DNA from: Anaerolineae bacterium
Lineage (GTDB): Bacteria; Chloroflexota; Anaerolineae; Aggregatilineales; Phototrophicaceae
DNA: 41,666 nucleotides
Direction of reading: 5' to 3'
Assembly: GCA_022821805.1 (NCBI GenBank)
Contig: JAJECX010000023.1
Location: 1 to 41,666, forward strand
The position numbers and the translations under genes are program-made. Positions 7,891 to 15,296 of the stretch are shown here, piece after piece; the first letter of the stretch is position 1; the number at the start of each line of letters is the position of its first letter. The notes under the pieces were generated by a model. It searched no databases and was not told the DNA's origin. It was given only the letters and a program-made list of their open reading frames with translations.

Positions 7891-9224
7891 CGGATCTTCT
7901 CCTTCAAATGGAATATTGTTTCGCTATATGGCGAGTTTCTGTTTTTCTCGGTGCGGAACAAGACCGGACGATTGTATCGATTCACGATTTTCATTCCGCT
8001 ACGTTCTGCAATTGAAGGGTATAAATTCCACTTATCGTTCGCAACCAGCAAAACATCATAATCCGATACTAGGTATTGCTTGCAGTTTATTAGAACATTG
8101 CTTATCGCCTCTTCATACGCTTGCCTTGCGATTCGACCTTGCCCACCAGTCTTTGGACCAATTTCGCTGGTGTCGCGCCGCCGCAGTCCAAGCAATTCAT
8201 AGGCATAGGCATGCTGTTCGTGATAGTCGATTAGCCCTACATACGGGGGACTGGAAAAGATGCCTCGTATACCTTGCTTGTCTACAAAATTGGCGAAATC
8301 GGCCTCGTGTTGTCTGAGGGCAGATTCTATACAAACGCTTTGAGCGTCACCGGTAATACAGACTTGATGGGTCGGCGTACGCAAGCTCCTGAACTCCGCA
8401 ATCCTAGATACGCTATCCAGCACATAACGCTCCCACCATTTCGTCGCCGTCAAGATGGGCTTACAGATTTTACTGTGCTTACGGCAATAATAAGGCTCGA
8501 ATACGGGCTCTTTTAATGTCGCTAAGTCGGCATGAGTCGTAGCCCGACAACTTCTCAAAGTGCGCGTAAGCGCCAACAACAAAATATTTCTGATAACAAT
8601 GTCGGCTTCTCTCATTATTTCTTCGCGCAAGAATTCTATCTCGTCGCGGATTGGCGCTGCATACCAGATTGCAAGAAAGCTATCGTCTTGTTCTTGTTTA
8701 AGCTGGATGCCAAACCTATCCAAATAGGAGTGCCAAATCTGCAAAAACTCTTCCGCACAAGCGGCGGCGTATTCTTTTGTCTGTCGCTTGCCATAGCGCA
8801 TTTCTGCCATTTTATTGTATTCGGACAGCGCCTCGCTAACCGCATGGTCAAAGTCCAGATGCGCCGAATCCGCATTATATGACCGCAGTTTGCCAATTAA
8901 CTTGCGAGCCGCGCTATGTAAACTGTTGAGGTCGGGACAAGAGATTTTGGTATTCGAAATCAGCGTGTTGAATTCAGATATGTCGACGCCAACTGCGTGA
9001 ATGCCTAGCTCAGCCGCCTGCACCAAAGTCGTTCCACTACCACAGAAAGGGTCAAGCACGATGTCACCGGGTTTGAACCAGGACTCGGTTTTGAGTTCGT
9101 CCTTGTGTTCATCCAAGAAGTACTCGACCAACTGGGGAATGAACTTTCCTTTGTAGGGGTGCAGCCTGTGCACATGTTTGGTGCGTTCTTTCTCACGGTA
9201 CTGCGTAAACGCTAAATTCGACAC
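7887..9224 (-). CDS. DNA methyltransferase of the TdeIII-type R-M pair
   Basis: The 445-residue protein has a motif X-like N-terminus (HRLHPYKGKFIPQLVEYFL), the AdoMet motif I DPFCGSGTT at 58-66, a central target-recognition region with RSCRATTHADLATLKEPVF, and the catalytic motif IV SSPPY at about 324-328. The order X-I-TRD-IV is that of alpha-class amino-methyltransferases. SPPY rather than DPPY favours N4-cytosine methylation (inference), which would fit a GGNCC-type target. Translation starts at GTG 9224, only 3 nt after the iolB stop, behind a G-rich ribosome site. Expression as part of the iol transcript is therefore likely. It is AT-rich like its endonuclease partner and unlike the iol genes. 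Confidence 0.88.
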   Translation of the reverse strand: MSNLAFTQYREKERTKHVHRLHPYKGKFIPQLVEYFLDEHKDELKTESWFKPGDIVLDPFCGSGTTLVQAAELGIHAVGVDISEFNTLISNTKISCPDLNSLHSAARKLIGKLRSYNADSAHLDFDHAVSEALSEYNKMAEMRYGKRQTKEYAAACAEEFLQIWHSYLDRFGIQLKQEQDDSFLAIWYAAPIRDEIEFLREEIMREADIVIRNILLLALTRTLRSCRATTHADLATLKEPVFEPYYCRKHSKICKPILTATKWWERYVLDSVSRIAEFRSLRTPTHQVCITGDAQSVCIESALRQHEADFANFVDKQGIRGIFSSPPYVGLIDYHEQHAYAYELLGLRRRDTSEIGPKTGGQGRIARQAYEEAISNVLINCKQYLVSDYDVLLVANDKWNLYPSIAERSGMKIVNRYNRPVLFRTEKNRNSPYSETIFHLKEKIR

Positions 9225-9227
9225 CCC

Positions 9228-10109
9228 CTACCCCTCCATCCCATGATGCACAATCGGCAACCGGGGATCCTTAAACGTCCAGGTCCCCTGCACCCAGGCG
9301 TAAGCCGGATCATCGCTGTTCGCCAGCGACTGCGCGCTCCCCGCCAGGAAGTTCAGATAATAGGTCGTATAGCCATGCGCGCTGACCACCGGATGATAGC
9401 CTTCCGGCACCAGCACGCTGTCATGCTGCTGCGCCATCATGACGCCGTCAATGCTGCGGTCGTCATTGTAGACGCGCTGATACGCATACCCGCCCGGATG
9501 ATCAATCTTGTAAAAGTAAATCTCTTCCAGGTCGGCTTCCAGCACGTTGCCCGCGTCATCCTCGACATGCGCGTCATGCTTGTGCGGCGGATAGCTCGAC
9601 CAGTTGCCCGAAGGCGTATACACCTCGACCGCCACGATGCGATGGCAATTGAAGCCGGGCGGCAGGATGCCATTGATCTGCCGCGAGGCATTGCCGCCGC
9701 CGCGCAGCTCAATCTCGCTCATGTCCGGCGTCACCAGCTGCGTGGGATAATCCTGATTGGTCGGTACCCAGCAAGAGGCGAATTCCAGCCTATCGCTGAC
9801 CGCCGTGATCTCAAAGTCCTTGCGCCGCGAGATATAGAGCGCGTATGGCATGCCGCTGAAGACATCGGGACGCCGCCCCACATTCTTGAATTCGCCATCG
9901 GAGGTGACGATATCGCAGACGCCGCCCAGGATGACGGTGGCGTTTTCATGCTCGCGCGTCTCCACGCTGAAGCTCTCGCCCCGCCCCAGCCGCATCGCCG
10001 CCATATTGAGGTAATCCCAGCCCGCTTGCCCGGCGCTGACCTCGGCGAAGATGCCCGACCCGCCATCGTCCTTTGATTTCACCAGCATCGTTTCTGATGT
10101 GTATTGCAT
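9228..10109 (-). CDS. iolB: 5-deoxy-glucuronate isomerase IolB
   Basis: A cupin-type metal-dependent isomerase converting 5-deoxy-glucuronate to 2-deoxy-5-keto-gluconate in inositol degradation. The 293 residues match family length. The metal-binding cupin residues are visible as His176 and His178 in YPPHKHD, Glu195/Glu196 in LEEIYFYK, and His239 in VPEGYHPV. The double cupin organisation is typical. Its stop is followed after 3 nt by the start of the restriction methylase. The sequence upstream of its ATG contains CCCCCATCCCC on the plus strand, related to the local C-rich repeat, which supplies the G-rich stretch at the ribosome-binding position. Identification is firm. Confidence 0.95.
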   Translation of the reverse strand: MQYTSETMLVKSKDDGGSGIFAEVSAGQAGWDYLNMAAMRLGRGESFSVETREHENATVILGGVCDIVTSDGEFKNVGRRPDVFSGMPYALYISRRKDFEITAVSDRLEFASCWVPTNQDYPTQLVTPDMSEIELRGGGNASRQINGILPPGFNCHRIVAVEVYTPSGNWSSYPPHKHDAHVEDDAGNVLEADLEEIYFYKIDHPGGYAYQRVYNDDRSIDGVMMAQQHDSVLVPEGYHPVVSAHGYTTYYLNFLAGSAQSLANSDDPAYAWVQGTWTFKDPRLPIVHHGMEG

Positions 10110-10117
10110 GTTGCTTT

Positions 10118-10184
10118 ACCCCCATCCCCGAAGGTCTATGTCTACGTGACCTAGCCCCTTCCCCCAAGATGAGGGAAGGGGAAC
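10118..10184. repeat. C-rich palindromic repeat copy in the iolB leader
   Basis: CTAGCCCCTTCCCCC at 10151-10165, then AAGATGAGGGAAGGGG, closely matches one end of the DUF559 cassette at 13433-13470, which reads GGCCCCTTCCCCCAAAATGA on the minus strand. The arms CCCCTTCCC and GGGAAGGGG can pair. A second C-rich block (ACCCCCATCCCC) lies at 10118-10129. Confidence 0.7.
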
Positions 10185-10202
10185 AGTCTAGCGCGTTTGA
10201 GA

Positions 10203-10826
10203 TTAAGTCATAATGTGCAAATATAACCAATATTTCACCAATGCAACCTGCCGACACCGAAGATTTAAGCCCCTCCCTCGTGAGGGGGGAGGGGTTTGGG
10301 GTGGGGGCAGGCTTTCAACGTAAGCTCGCATATCTTCCACATGATCGGCATAATGGGCGAAGGTATTGCCCACGATGAAGTAGAGCAGCGGCATATCGCG
10401 GATATTGCAGACCTCGGCGTCGTTGATTTCCTCATCATCCAGCCGCTCCAATAGCGTTTCCACCAGCGGAAAACTGGCCTCGAACAGCGTCAGCGCATCC
10501 GACAGCGGCAGGTCGCGGTTGTCGGCGTGGATGCGGGCGTTGATCTCATCGGGCGTCTCCGTCCGCGTCAGCATTTCGCCGCTCAGCGCCCGCGACACCC
10601 AATTGATCATCGACTGCTCCCACCAGGTGATATGGGCGATCACATCCTTGACCGACCAATCGGGCTGCGGTCCAGGCCGGCGCGTCATCTGCTCGTCGCT
10701 CAGCCCGCGCCAGAGTTGAGCCAGCGCCTCCCGCTCTTCACGAGCGCGCGCCAGAATATCATCCGCGCTCATCCAGGTGATCCAGGCTTCCGGCGCTTCG
10801 TTTCCGTTCGTTTGGTTCTCGTCCAT
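10203..10826 (-). CDS. DinB/ClbS-like four-helix protein with repeat-encoded C-terminus
   Basis: A small predicted four-helix-bundle protein of the DinB/DfsB-like superfamily, recognised from the N-terminal helix pattern (LARAREEREALAQLW) followed by P.WSVKDVIAHITWWEQ. Members are often metal-dependent thiol-transfer or stress enzymes; the actual activity here is unknown. ATG 10826 is preferred to ATG 10856 because the latter lies inside a dispersed palindrome and the intervening residues (RPKTREL) look non-native; GAGAG precedes 10826. The domain ends around HVEDMRAYVESL. The last ~34 residues are encoded by and after a C-rich repeat (PPPQTPPPSRGRG), so the tail was acquired by repeat insertion over the original stop. 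It lies between iolC and iolB, on the same strand. Confidence 0.75.
   Translation of the reverse strand: MDENQTNGNEAPEAWITWMSADDILARAREEREALAQLWRGLSDEQMTRRPGPQPDWSVKDVIAHITWWEQSMINWVSRALSGEMLTRTETPDEINARIHADNRDLPLSDALTLFEASFPLVETLLERLDDEEINDAEVCNIRDMPLLYFIVGNTFAHYADHVEDMRAYVESLPPPQTPPPSRGRGLNLRCRQVALVKYWLYLHIMT
10263..10308 (-). repeat. 46-bp C-rich palindromic repeat in the dinB-like coding end
   Basis: On the minus strand it reads GCCCCCACCCCAAACCCC, then TCCCCCC, a short loop, and GGGAGGGGCTTAAAT. It is about 42/46 identical to the copy at 41279-41324, with differences confined to the loop. The CCCCTCCC and GGGAGGGG arms pair. Confidence 0.85.
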
Positions 10827-10845
10827 AGCTAACTCTCGCGTTTTT

Positions 10846-10865
10846 GGGCGAGCCAAGGCTCGCCC
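10846..10865. repeat. Perfect 9-bp-stem palindrome (GGGCG family)
   Basis: GGGCGAGCCAAGGCTCGCCC is a perfect 9-bp inverted repeat with a 2-nt loop, followed by CTACAGATTCGTT. Two relatives with the same stem and loop size and the same flanking CCCCTAC are at 41493-41512 and 41544-41563. Confidence 0.85.
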
Positions 10866-10917
10866 CTACAGATTCGTTCGTATTCGCTCCGCTGCAGCAA
10901 CGCGGTTTCTACTCGAC

Positions 10918-10954
10918 CCTCTGCGCCCTCTGCGTTCTCTGTAGTTCAATTCAC
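10918..10954. repeat. Dispersed 'CTCTGCG' repeat downstream of iolC
   Basis: CCCTCTGCGCCCTCTGCGTT, then CTCTGTAGTTCAATTCAC, is a tandem-like motif just after the iolC stop. A related motif (CTATGCGCCCTATGTGCCTA on the minus strand) lies at 37211-37243. Such sequences recur between genes in many environmental bacterial genomes; function is unknown. Confidence 0.5.
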
Positions 10955-10956
10955 TC

Positions 10957-11973
10957 TCAGTCCAAGCCGCCATAAGGCGCGACGAATGCCTCCACTTCGG
11001 GCATGGTCGGCATGAAATTGGCGCAGCCGTGCTCAGTGACGACGATGGCGCCGCAAGCATTGCCCAGCCGCGCCGACCGGTACCAGCCCCAGTCATTGAC
11101 CAAGCCATAGACGAAGCCGCCGCCAAAAGCATCGCCAGCGCCCAGGATATTCGTCACCTCCACCGGGAAGCCGGGCGCGTCGATAATCTCGCCTCCTTGC
11201 AGGTGGATGCGCGCGCCTTCCGCTCCGATCTTCTCGACCACCGCCGCCGGTCCCTGCCCCAGCATAACTTCAATCGCCGAGCGCGTATCGCCCTCGACTC
11301 TGGTATCCGATACCTGCGAATGCGTCAAGCTCATCTGCGAGACATCGCTCAGCATCGCCGCGTTGATCTCGTCTTCGGTGCCGACTGCCACATCGACCAG
11401 CCGCAAAACGCTCCGCGCCACGACGCCGAAGGCGCGCACGTCATGCCACTGATCGGGTCGGAAATCGATATCAAAGATGACAGTCGCGCCGGCGCCGCGC
11501 GCCAGCTCGGCCGCGAACATGGTGGCGCTGCGGCTCGGCTCCAGACTGAGGTTGGTGCCAGCAAATTGAAACACCTTGCAATCATCCACCGGCGCCGCCA
11601 GCACATCGTCGATATTCAGGTTGATATCGGCGCAATTGTCGCGGTAGAAAACCAGCGGGAACTTGTCCGGCGGCTCGATGCCCAGCACAGCGGCCGAGGT
11701 GCGATGCGCCGGCTTGCGCGGGATGAAGCGCGTCTCCACGCCCTCATTCTTGAGAAAACTCATGATGAAATCGCCGACCGGGTCAGCGCCGACCGCCGTC
11801 AGCAGCGCTGTCTTCAAGCCCAGCCGCCGTCCCCCGACGCTGATATTGGTTGGCGAGCCGCCAACGTAAGCGGCGAAACTTTCGATCGCTTCAAATGGCG
11901 CGCCAACGTCGTTCGAATACAAGTCAATCGAACTGCGTCCCATGTGCAGGGAATCGTATGTCTTGCTCATCAT
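10957..11973 (-). CDS. iolC: 5-dehydro-2-deoxygluconokinase IolC
   Basis: A PfkB/ribokinase-family sugar kinase that phosphorylates 2-deoxy-5-keto-gluconate (DKG) using ATP. The 338 residues match the family. The N-terminal substrate motif GGSPTNISVGGRRLG lies at 38-52, and the C-terminal PfkB signature GAGDAFGGGF at 278-287 supplies the catalytic base Asp281 and the anion hole. ATG 11973 and the adjacent ATG 11970 are both possible starts, with a weak GGGAT ribosome site. It follows the large nuclease-methylase gene by 27 nt on the same strand and precedes the dinB-like gene. Identification is firm. Confidence 0.95.
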   Translation of the reverse strand: MMSKTYDSLHMGRSSIDLYSNDVGAPFEAIESFAAYVGGSPTNISVGGRRLGLKTALLTAVGADPVGDFIMSFLKNEGVETRFIPRKPAHRTSAAVLGIEPPDKFPLVFYRDNCADINLNIDDVLAAPVDDCKVFQFAGTNLSLEPSRSATMFAAELARGAGATVIFDIDFRPDQWHDVRAFGVVARSVLRLVDVAVGTEDEINAAMLSDVSQMSLTHSQVSDTRVEGDTRSAIEVMLGQGPAAVVEKIGAEGARIHLQGGEIIDAPGFPVEVTNILGAGDAFGGGFVYGLVNDWGWYRSARLGNACGAIVVTEHGCANFMPTMPEVEAFVAPYGGLD

Positions 11974-12000
11974 TGTATCCCGTTATTTGTGAGTGGGAGT

Positions 12001-15000
12001 TTACGGTTCATAAGGCTTGCCTGTGATGGATGGCTCGCGGCTGAGTTCGCGGCGGATATTGGCGACAACCTCGGGCTGGACGTCCAGGGCGTCAGTCACG
12101 ATGCGGTCCAAAGCCCCGCGCGTCTCGTCTTCCAATATGCGCGGCAGCGGCAGCAGCGTGAAATCGCAGAGGGCGTCGTAGGCCGCGGCCAGAGCCGCGA
12201 CTTGCGCCTTTTCCAGTACGTTCAAGTCCGGGACGGGGATGCGCCGCAGGTCGTTCATCGAAAATTGAGAATATGAAAGGTCTTTTATTGAGCGGTCGCC
12301 GAGAATCGCCAATAAGCCTATTGTAGAATTGAGATAGGCGCATAGCGCTTTTTCAGCTATTTCACCTAGTGAGTGCGGCTTGCACGGGACCCACGCCGAA
12401 CCCAATGCCTGAACAGGTAAACGAACGCTAATCACACAGACAGTATTCAAGCGGGCGCGCATGGCTAACAGCAGTGTACCGCGTTGCGCCCACAAATTAT
12501 CCGCTTGCCTTGTCTTGCCTTGTTTTGGGATGATGTATGTGTCGTGACACGCCGAAAGTTTTTGCATTGAATCAGTTTTATGGTCCCATAGAGCAATCCT
12601 CGCTTTGGAGTCCGGCACAACGGATCTAATGAACATGCCCCGAATGCCGCGACCATCGGGTGAAATATCTGCTATATCACCAAGTTCTCGAAAGGCGAAA
12701 AACTCGTCTTCCCGTAATTCAACGAATTTCTCGCAGAGATAAGGCGATAAAAACTGCACCCCGCCCCAATCGCCGTTCTCTATGCGGCTGCGGGGCCACT
12801 GTTGCACCGTGCCTTTAATGCGGTCCGTATGCCCTTCGGCAATATCCCGCGCCACGCCAAGCGCCGCGGCTGGAGTCGCCGGATTTTCGTAGAGATTGAC
12901 GATGGTGGTGGGTGGAATAGCCCCCCACCCCCTAGCCCCCTCCCCCACAAGGAGGGAGGGGGAATTGAGGCGCGGGCTCATTGACGACGACGTAAGCCCC
13001 TCCCTCTTTATGGGATGCTCGCCATAGAGATGGCGAGAGAGGTTTGGGGTGGGGGGTGTAGTGGTGAACGCCGCGCGGATCTTGTCAAGCGCCGATTCGA
13101 GGTGATTTTCGACTTCGCTGTTAGACAAACGGACGAAGCGGATTCCGAGTGATTCGATGAGCTCTTGGCGAATTTGGTCGGCTTCTTCCTGCTGGTTATG
13201 AACAGGCCCATTGACTTCAATTGCCAGGCGCTCGGATGAGCAGTAGAAATCTACGACAAAAGCGCCGATAGCGACCTGACGACGGAATTTGCGGCCATCA
13301 AGCCGCTGCTTGCGAATTGCCTGCCAGAGCTTGTCTTCGGCGTCAGTCGGATTTTTCCGCAACGCACGCGCCACGACCTGCATGCGGCGCTCCAACTCGG
13401 GCGATATATCCCATTTATGTGGGGTTTTCTCCTCTTCCCTCATTTTGGGGGAAGGGGCCGGGGGATGGGGGCGCCGCCGACAGACCAGCAGCATTTCACC
13501 TATGCTCGTATTCTCCGAAAAATATATGCGCGTCGGATCGTGTGACGTAACAATCGTATCTACTTGAAAATGCTCTGCCAAGAATTTTCGAATTCCTAAT
13601 GCAGAAGCGTTAGTCGCCGTTACAAGCGGCAAGATAGCCGCGATTCCTCCGAGTTGAGATTTTACAATCCAATCGGCTAGAACCAAAAAGGCATTTCCGT
13701 TGCTTGACAAATGCACCGGCAGCCCTGCAAACAACTCCTTCTCCCGCGCTTTGAGCTTCCGCTCTTGCGCCCGGCTGAACTGGTCATGTCGCAAACTGTC
13801 CCGCGTGAACGGCGGATTCATAATCACCAGGTCGGCGGCTTCGGCTTGGGCGACTTCCGCTTGCGTCTCGATTTGCTCGACGCCGGTGGGCCAGGGCAGC
13901 AGACGCGGCTGCCCATCTTTGCCCGCGTCCAGAAATTCCAGCGAACCCAGTTTGGCCTCATTGTTCTCGTCCACGCCCAGCAACGCGCGGAATATCTTCA
14001 TATTCTCGAAGGTGGTCGTCGGCGACAGCAAGCCCAAGGTGGTCGCCGCCAGATGCGTCGCCGTCAGGTTGACGTCGAAGCCGGTCAAGACCTGCTCGAT
14101 GAGCAGGCGGGAAACTTCCGCTTGATTCCCGGCCGCGCTGGTTAAATCGCGGATGCGCTCGGCCGCCGCCATCAAGAGCGTGCCCGTGCCGCAGGCGGGG
14201 TCGGTGACGCGCAGCTCGGCGATGGCGCGGTTGTCCGACCAGTCGAGCATATCGTCGCGGATTGCCAGGTTCGCCAGCAAGGTCGCGGCCGCGGTCGTGG
14301 TGTAGAAAGAGCCATCGTAGCGGGCGCTGTCGAGCACTTTGTGGAAGATGCGCCCCAGCAAATCATGACGCAAGCCGACGATGTTGCGCGTCACTTGCAA
14401 GGAGGCCCGCGCAACTAGCTTTACGGCGGCGGCGAATTCATTCGCGCCGGACAGAACTTGCAGCGCGCTTCGCGCCGTGTCGAAGATCGGCTTGTAGTCG
14501 ACGGCGAGCCATAATTTCCAAGCATGAGAGAATGCGCCAATGGGATCATCGCTCTCAGCGCATTGGCTGGCGCTGGCGGGGGACCAGTCGCCCTCGAAGG
14601 CGCGTGGCTTGATTGTATGGCGATGTTTGTCCAATTGGCTGTGAAACATGACTGCGGTGGCGACGACCAGCATGGCGCGCTTGGCGGCTTGGTTGAATCG
14701 GCTGGTCAAGGCATAGCCGGGCTCAATTTTTGTGGGCTTGCCGGCCGGCAGATCCAGGCAGGCGGCTAAATCCTGCTTCTGGCTTTCACTGAGCCGCGCG
14801 ACAGCGCGATCCAAGCTGAATGAAAGGCGATTGGCAATTTCGTCGGGGTCGCCAAGCTGGTCAGGAATTTTACGGATGACGCTGACCAGCTGCGCTATGC
14901 TATCCCGCTTCCAACTGGTTTTCTTCGCGGGCGGGCGTTCCTTATGCGCGCGAACGGTATGCAGCAGTTCGCATTCCGCAAGCGCAGCCGCCGAGCCCAA

Positions 15001-15258
15001 TCCTGCTGGATAGCAAATCGCGACCGCGCAATCAGCCAAATCATCGCGCAGGCGGCTGTCTGCATCTTTTATCGCGGATGCGCGTTTTGTCGCGGAAAAT
15101 CCTTGTTCCGCTTCCAGCGCGATTTTCAGCCCGTCGAGCGAGATTTCCACATCCAAACGTTTGCCGCCGCTTTGCCCGCTCTCCGCGCGAGCATCCAACC
15201 CGCGCTCTCGAAGGACAGCAGCCAGCCAAGTATTTAATGTGCTTTCATAAGCGCTCAT
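12001..15258 (-). CDS. Type IIG-like nuclease-methyltransferase interrupted in frame by a DUF559 cassette
   Basis: A 1085-residue single-chain R-M-like protein. The N-terminus (DVEI at 36-39, then ALEAEQ at 47-52) resembles a PD-(D/E)xK nuclease of the D...ExE variant (inference). A helical region follows, then an N6-adenine methylase core with motif I DPACGTGTLL (353-362) and motif IV NPPF (481-484). The C-terminal part (about 820-1085) resembles a target-recognition domain, ending in a NDLRRIPVP segment as in type I/IIG enzymes. Residues about 597-781 are foreign: Pro-rich repeat-encoded sequence, a complete DUF559 (Vsr-like) endonuclease domain (about 625-730; FRRQVAIGAFVVDF, AIEVNG), then more repeat-encoded sequence. 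Without it the chain reads LLVCRRR joined to PPTTIVNLYENP. The gene sits between iolG and iolC with short spacers; activity with the insert is uncertain. Confidence 0.8.
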   Translation of the reverse strand: MSAYESTLNTWLAAVLRERGLDARAESGQSGGKRLDVEISLDGLKIALEAEQGFSATKRASAIKDADSRLRDDLADCAVAICYPAGLGSAAALAECELLHTVRAHKERPPAKKTSWKRDSIAQLVSVIRKIPDQLGDPDEIANRLSFSLDRAVARLSESQKQDLAACLDLPAGKPTKIEPGYALTSRFNQAAKRAMLVVATAVMFHSQLDKHRHTIKPRAFEGDWSPASASQCAESDDPIGAFSHAWKLWLAVDYKPIFDTARSALQVLSGANEFAAAVKLVARASLQVTRNIVGLRHDLLGRIFHKVLDSARYDGSFYTTTAAATLLANLAIRDDMLDWSDNRAIAELRVTDPACGTGTLLMAAAERIRDLTSAAGNQAEVSRLLIEQVLTGFDVNLTATHLAATTLGLLSPTTTFENMKIFRALLGVDENNEAKLGSLEFLDAGKDGQPRLLPWPTGVEQIETQAEVAQAEAADLVIMNPPFTRDSLRHDQFSRAQERKLKAREKELFAGLPVHLSSNGNAFLVLADWIVKSQLGGIAAILPLVTATNASALGIRKFLAEHFQVDTIVTSHDPTRIYFSENTSIGEMLLVCRRRPHPPAPSPKMREEEKTPHKWDISPELERRMQVVARALRKNPTDAEDKLWQAIRKQRLDGRKFRRQVAIGAFVVDFYCSSERLAIEVNGPVHNQQEEADQIRQELIESLGIRFVRLSNSEVENHLESALDKIRAAFTTTPPTPNLSRHLYGEHPIKREGLTSSSMSPRLNSPSLLVGEGARGWGAIPPTTIVNLYENPATPAAALGVARDIAEGHTDRIKGTVQQWPRSRIENGDWGGVQFLSPYLCEKFVELREDEFFAFRELGDIADISPDGRGIRGMFIRSVVPDSKARIALWDHKTDSMQKLSACHDTYIIPKQGKTRQADNLWAQRGTLLLAMRARLNTVCVISVRLPVQALGSAWVPCKPHSLGEIAEKALCAYLNSTIGLLAILGDRSIKDLSYSQFSMNDLRRIPVPDLNVLEKAQVAALAAAYDALCDFTLLPLPRILEDETRGALDRIVTDALDVQPEVVANIRRELSREPSITGKPYEP
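12920..13470 (-). mobile_element. DUF559 endonuclease cassette with inverted C-rich ends
   Basis: About 550 bp inside the nuclease-methylase gene. The minus-strand left end starts CCCCATCCCCCGGCCCCTTC; the opposite end, read inward on the plus strand, is GCCCCCCACCCCCTAGCCCC. Both continue to CCCCC and a short GGGAGG-type arm, so the ends are imperfect terminal inverted repeats. Inside is a DUF559 reading frame with its own potential ATG in the repeat (MREEEK...) and the family motifs LRKNPTDAEDKLWQAIRKQR, FRRQVAIGAFVVDF, LAIEVNGPVH and FVRLSNSEVE. A further internal repeat copy is at 12993-13056. The frame runs through without a stop. No clear target duplication is seen. Confidence 0.75.
12993..13056 (-). 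repeat. C-rich repeat with an inserted hairpin inside the DUF559 cassette
   Basis: On the plus strand it starts TAAGCCCCTCCCTCTTTATG and ends AGGTTTGGGGTGGGGGG, like the 46-bp repeat family, but its centre carries an extra block at about 13014-13037 with CTCGCCAT, a 4-nt loop and ATGGCGAG (8-bp stem). It encodes the NLSRHLYGEHPIKREG segment of the protein. Confidence 0.7.
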
Positions 15259-15296
15259 TTCATTATTCCATGATTAAGGAATAAGCCCCCTCATCA

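Noticed and set aside
7752..8882. Plus-strand open frames opposite the TdeIII-type R-M genes
   Set aside because: The minus-strand frames are full-length recognisable proteins; the plus-strand ones have no recognisable content.
12920..13470. Target-site duplication around the DUF559 cassette
   Set aside because: The flanks (GGCGGCGC and CTATTCC sides) show no convincing direct repeat, so the exact insertion mechanism cannot be read.
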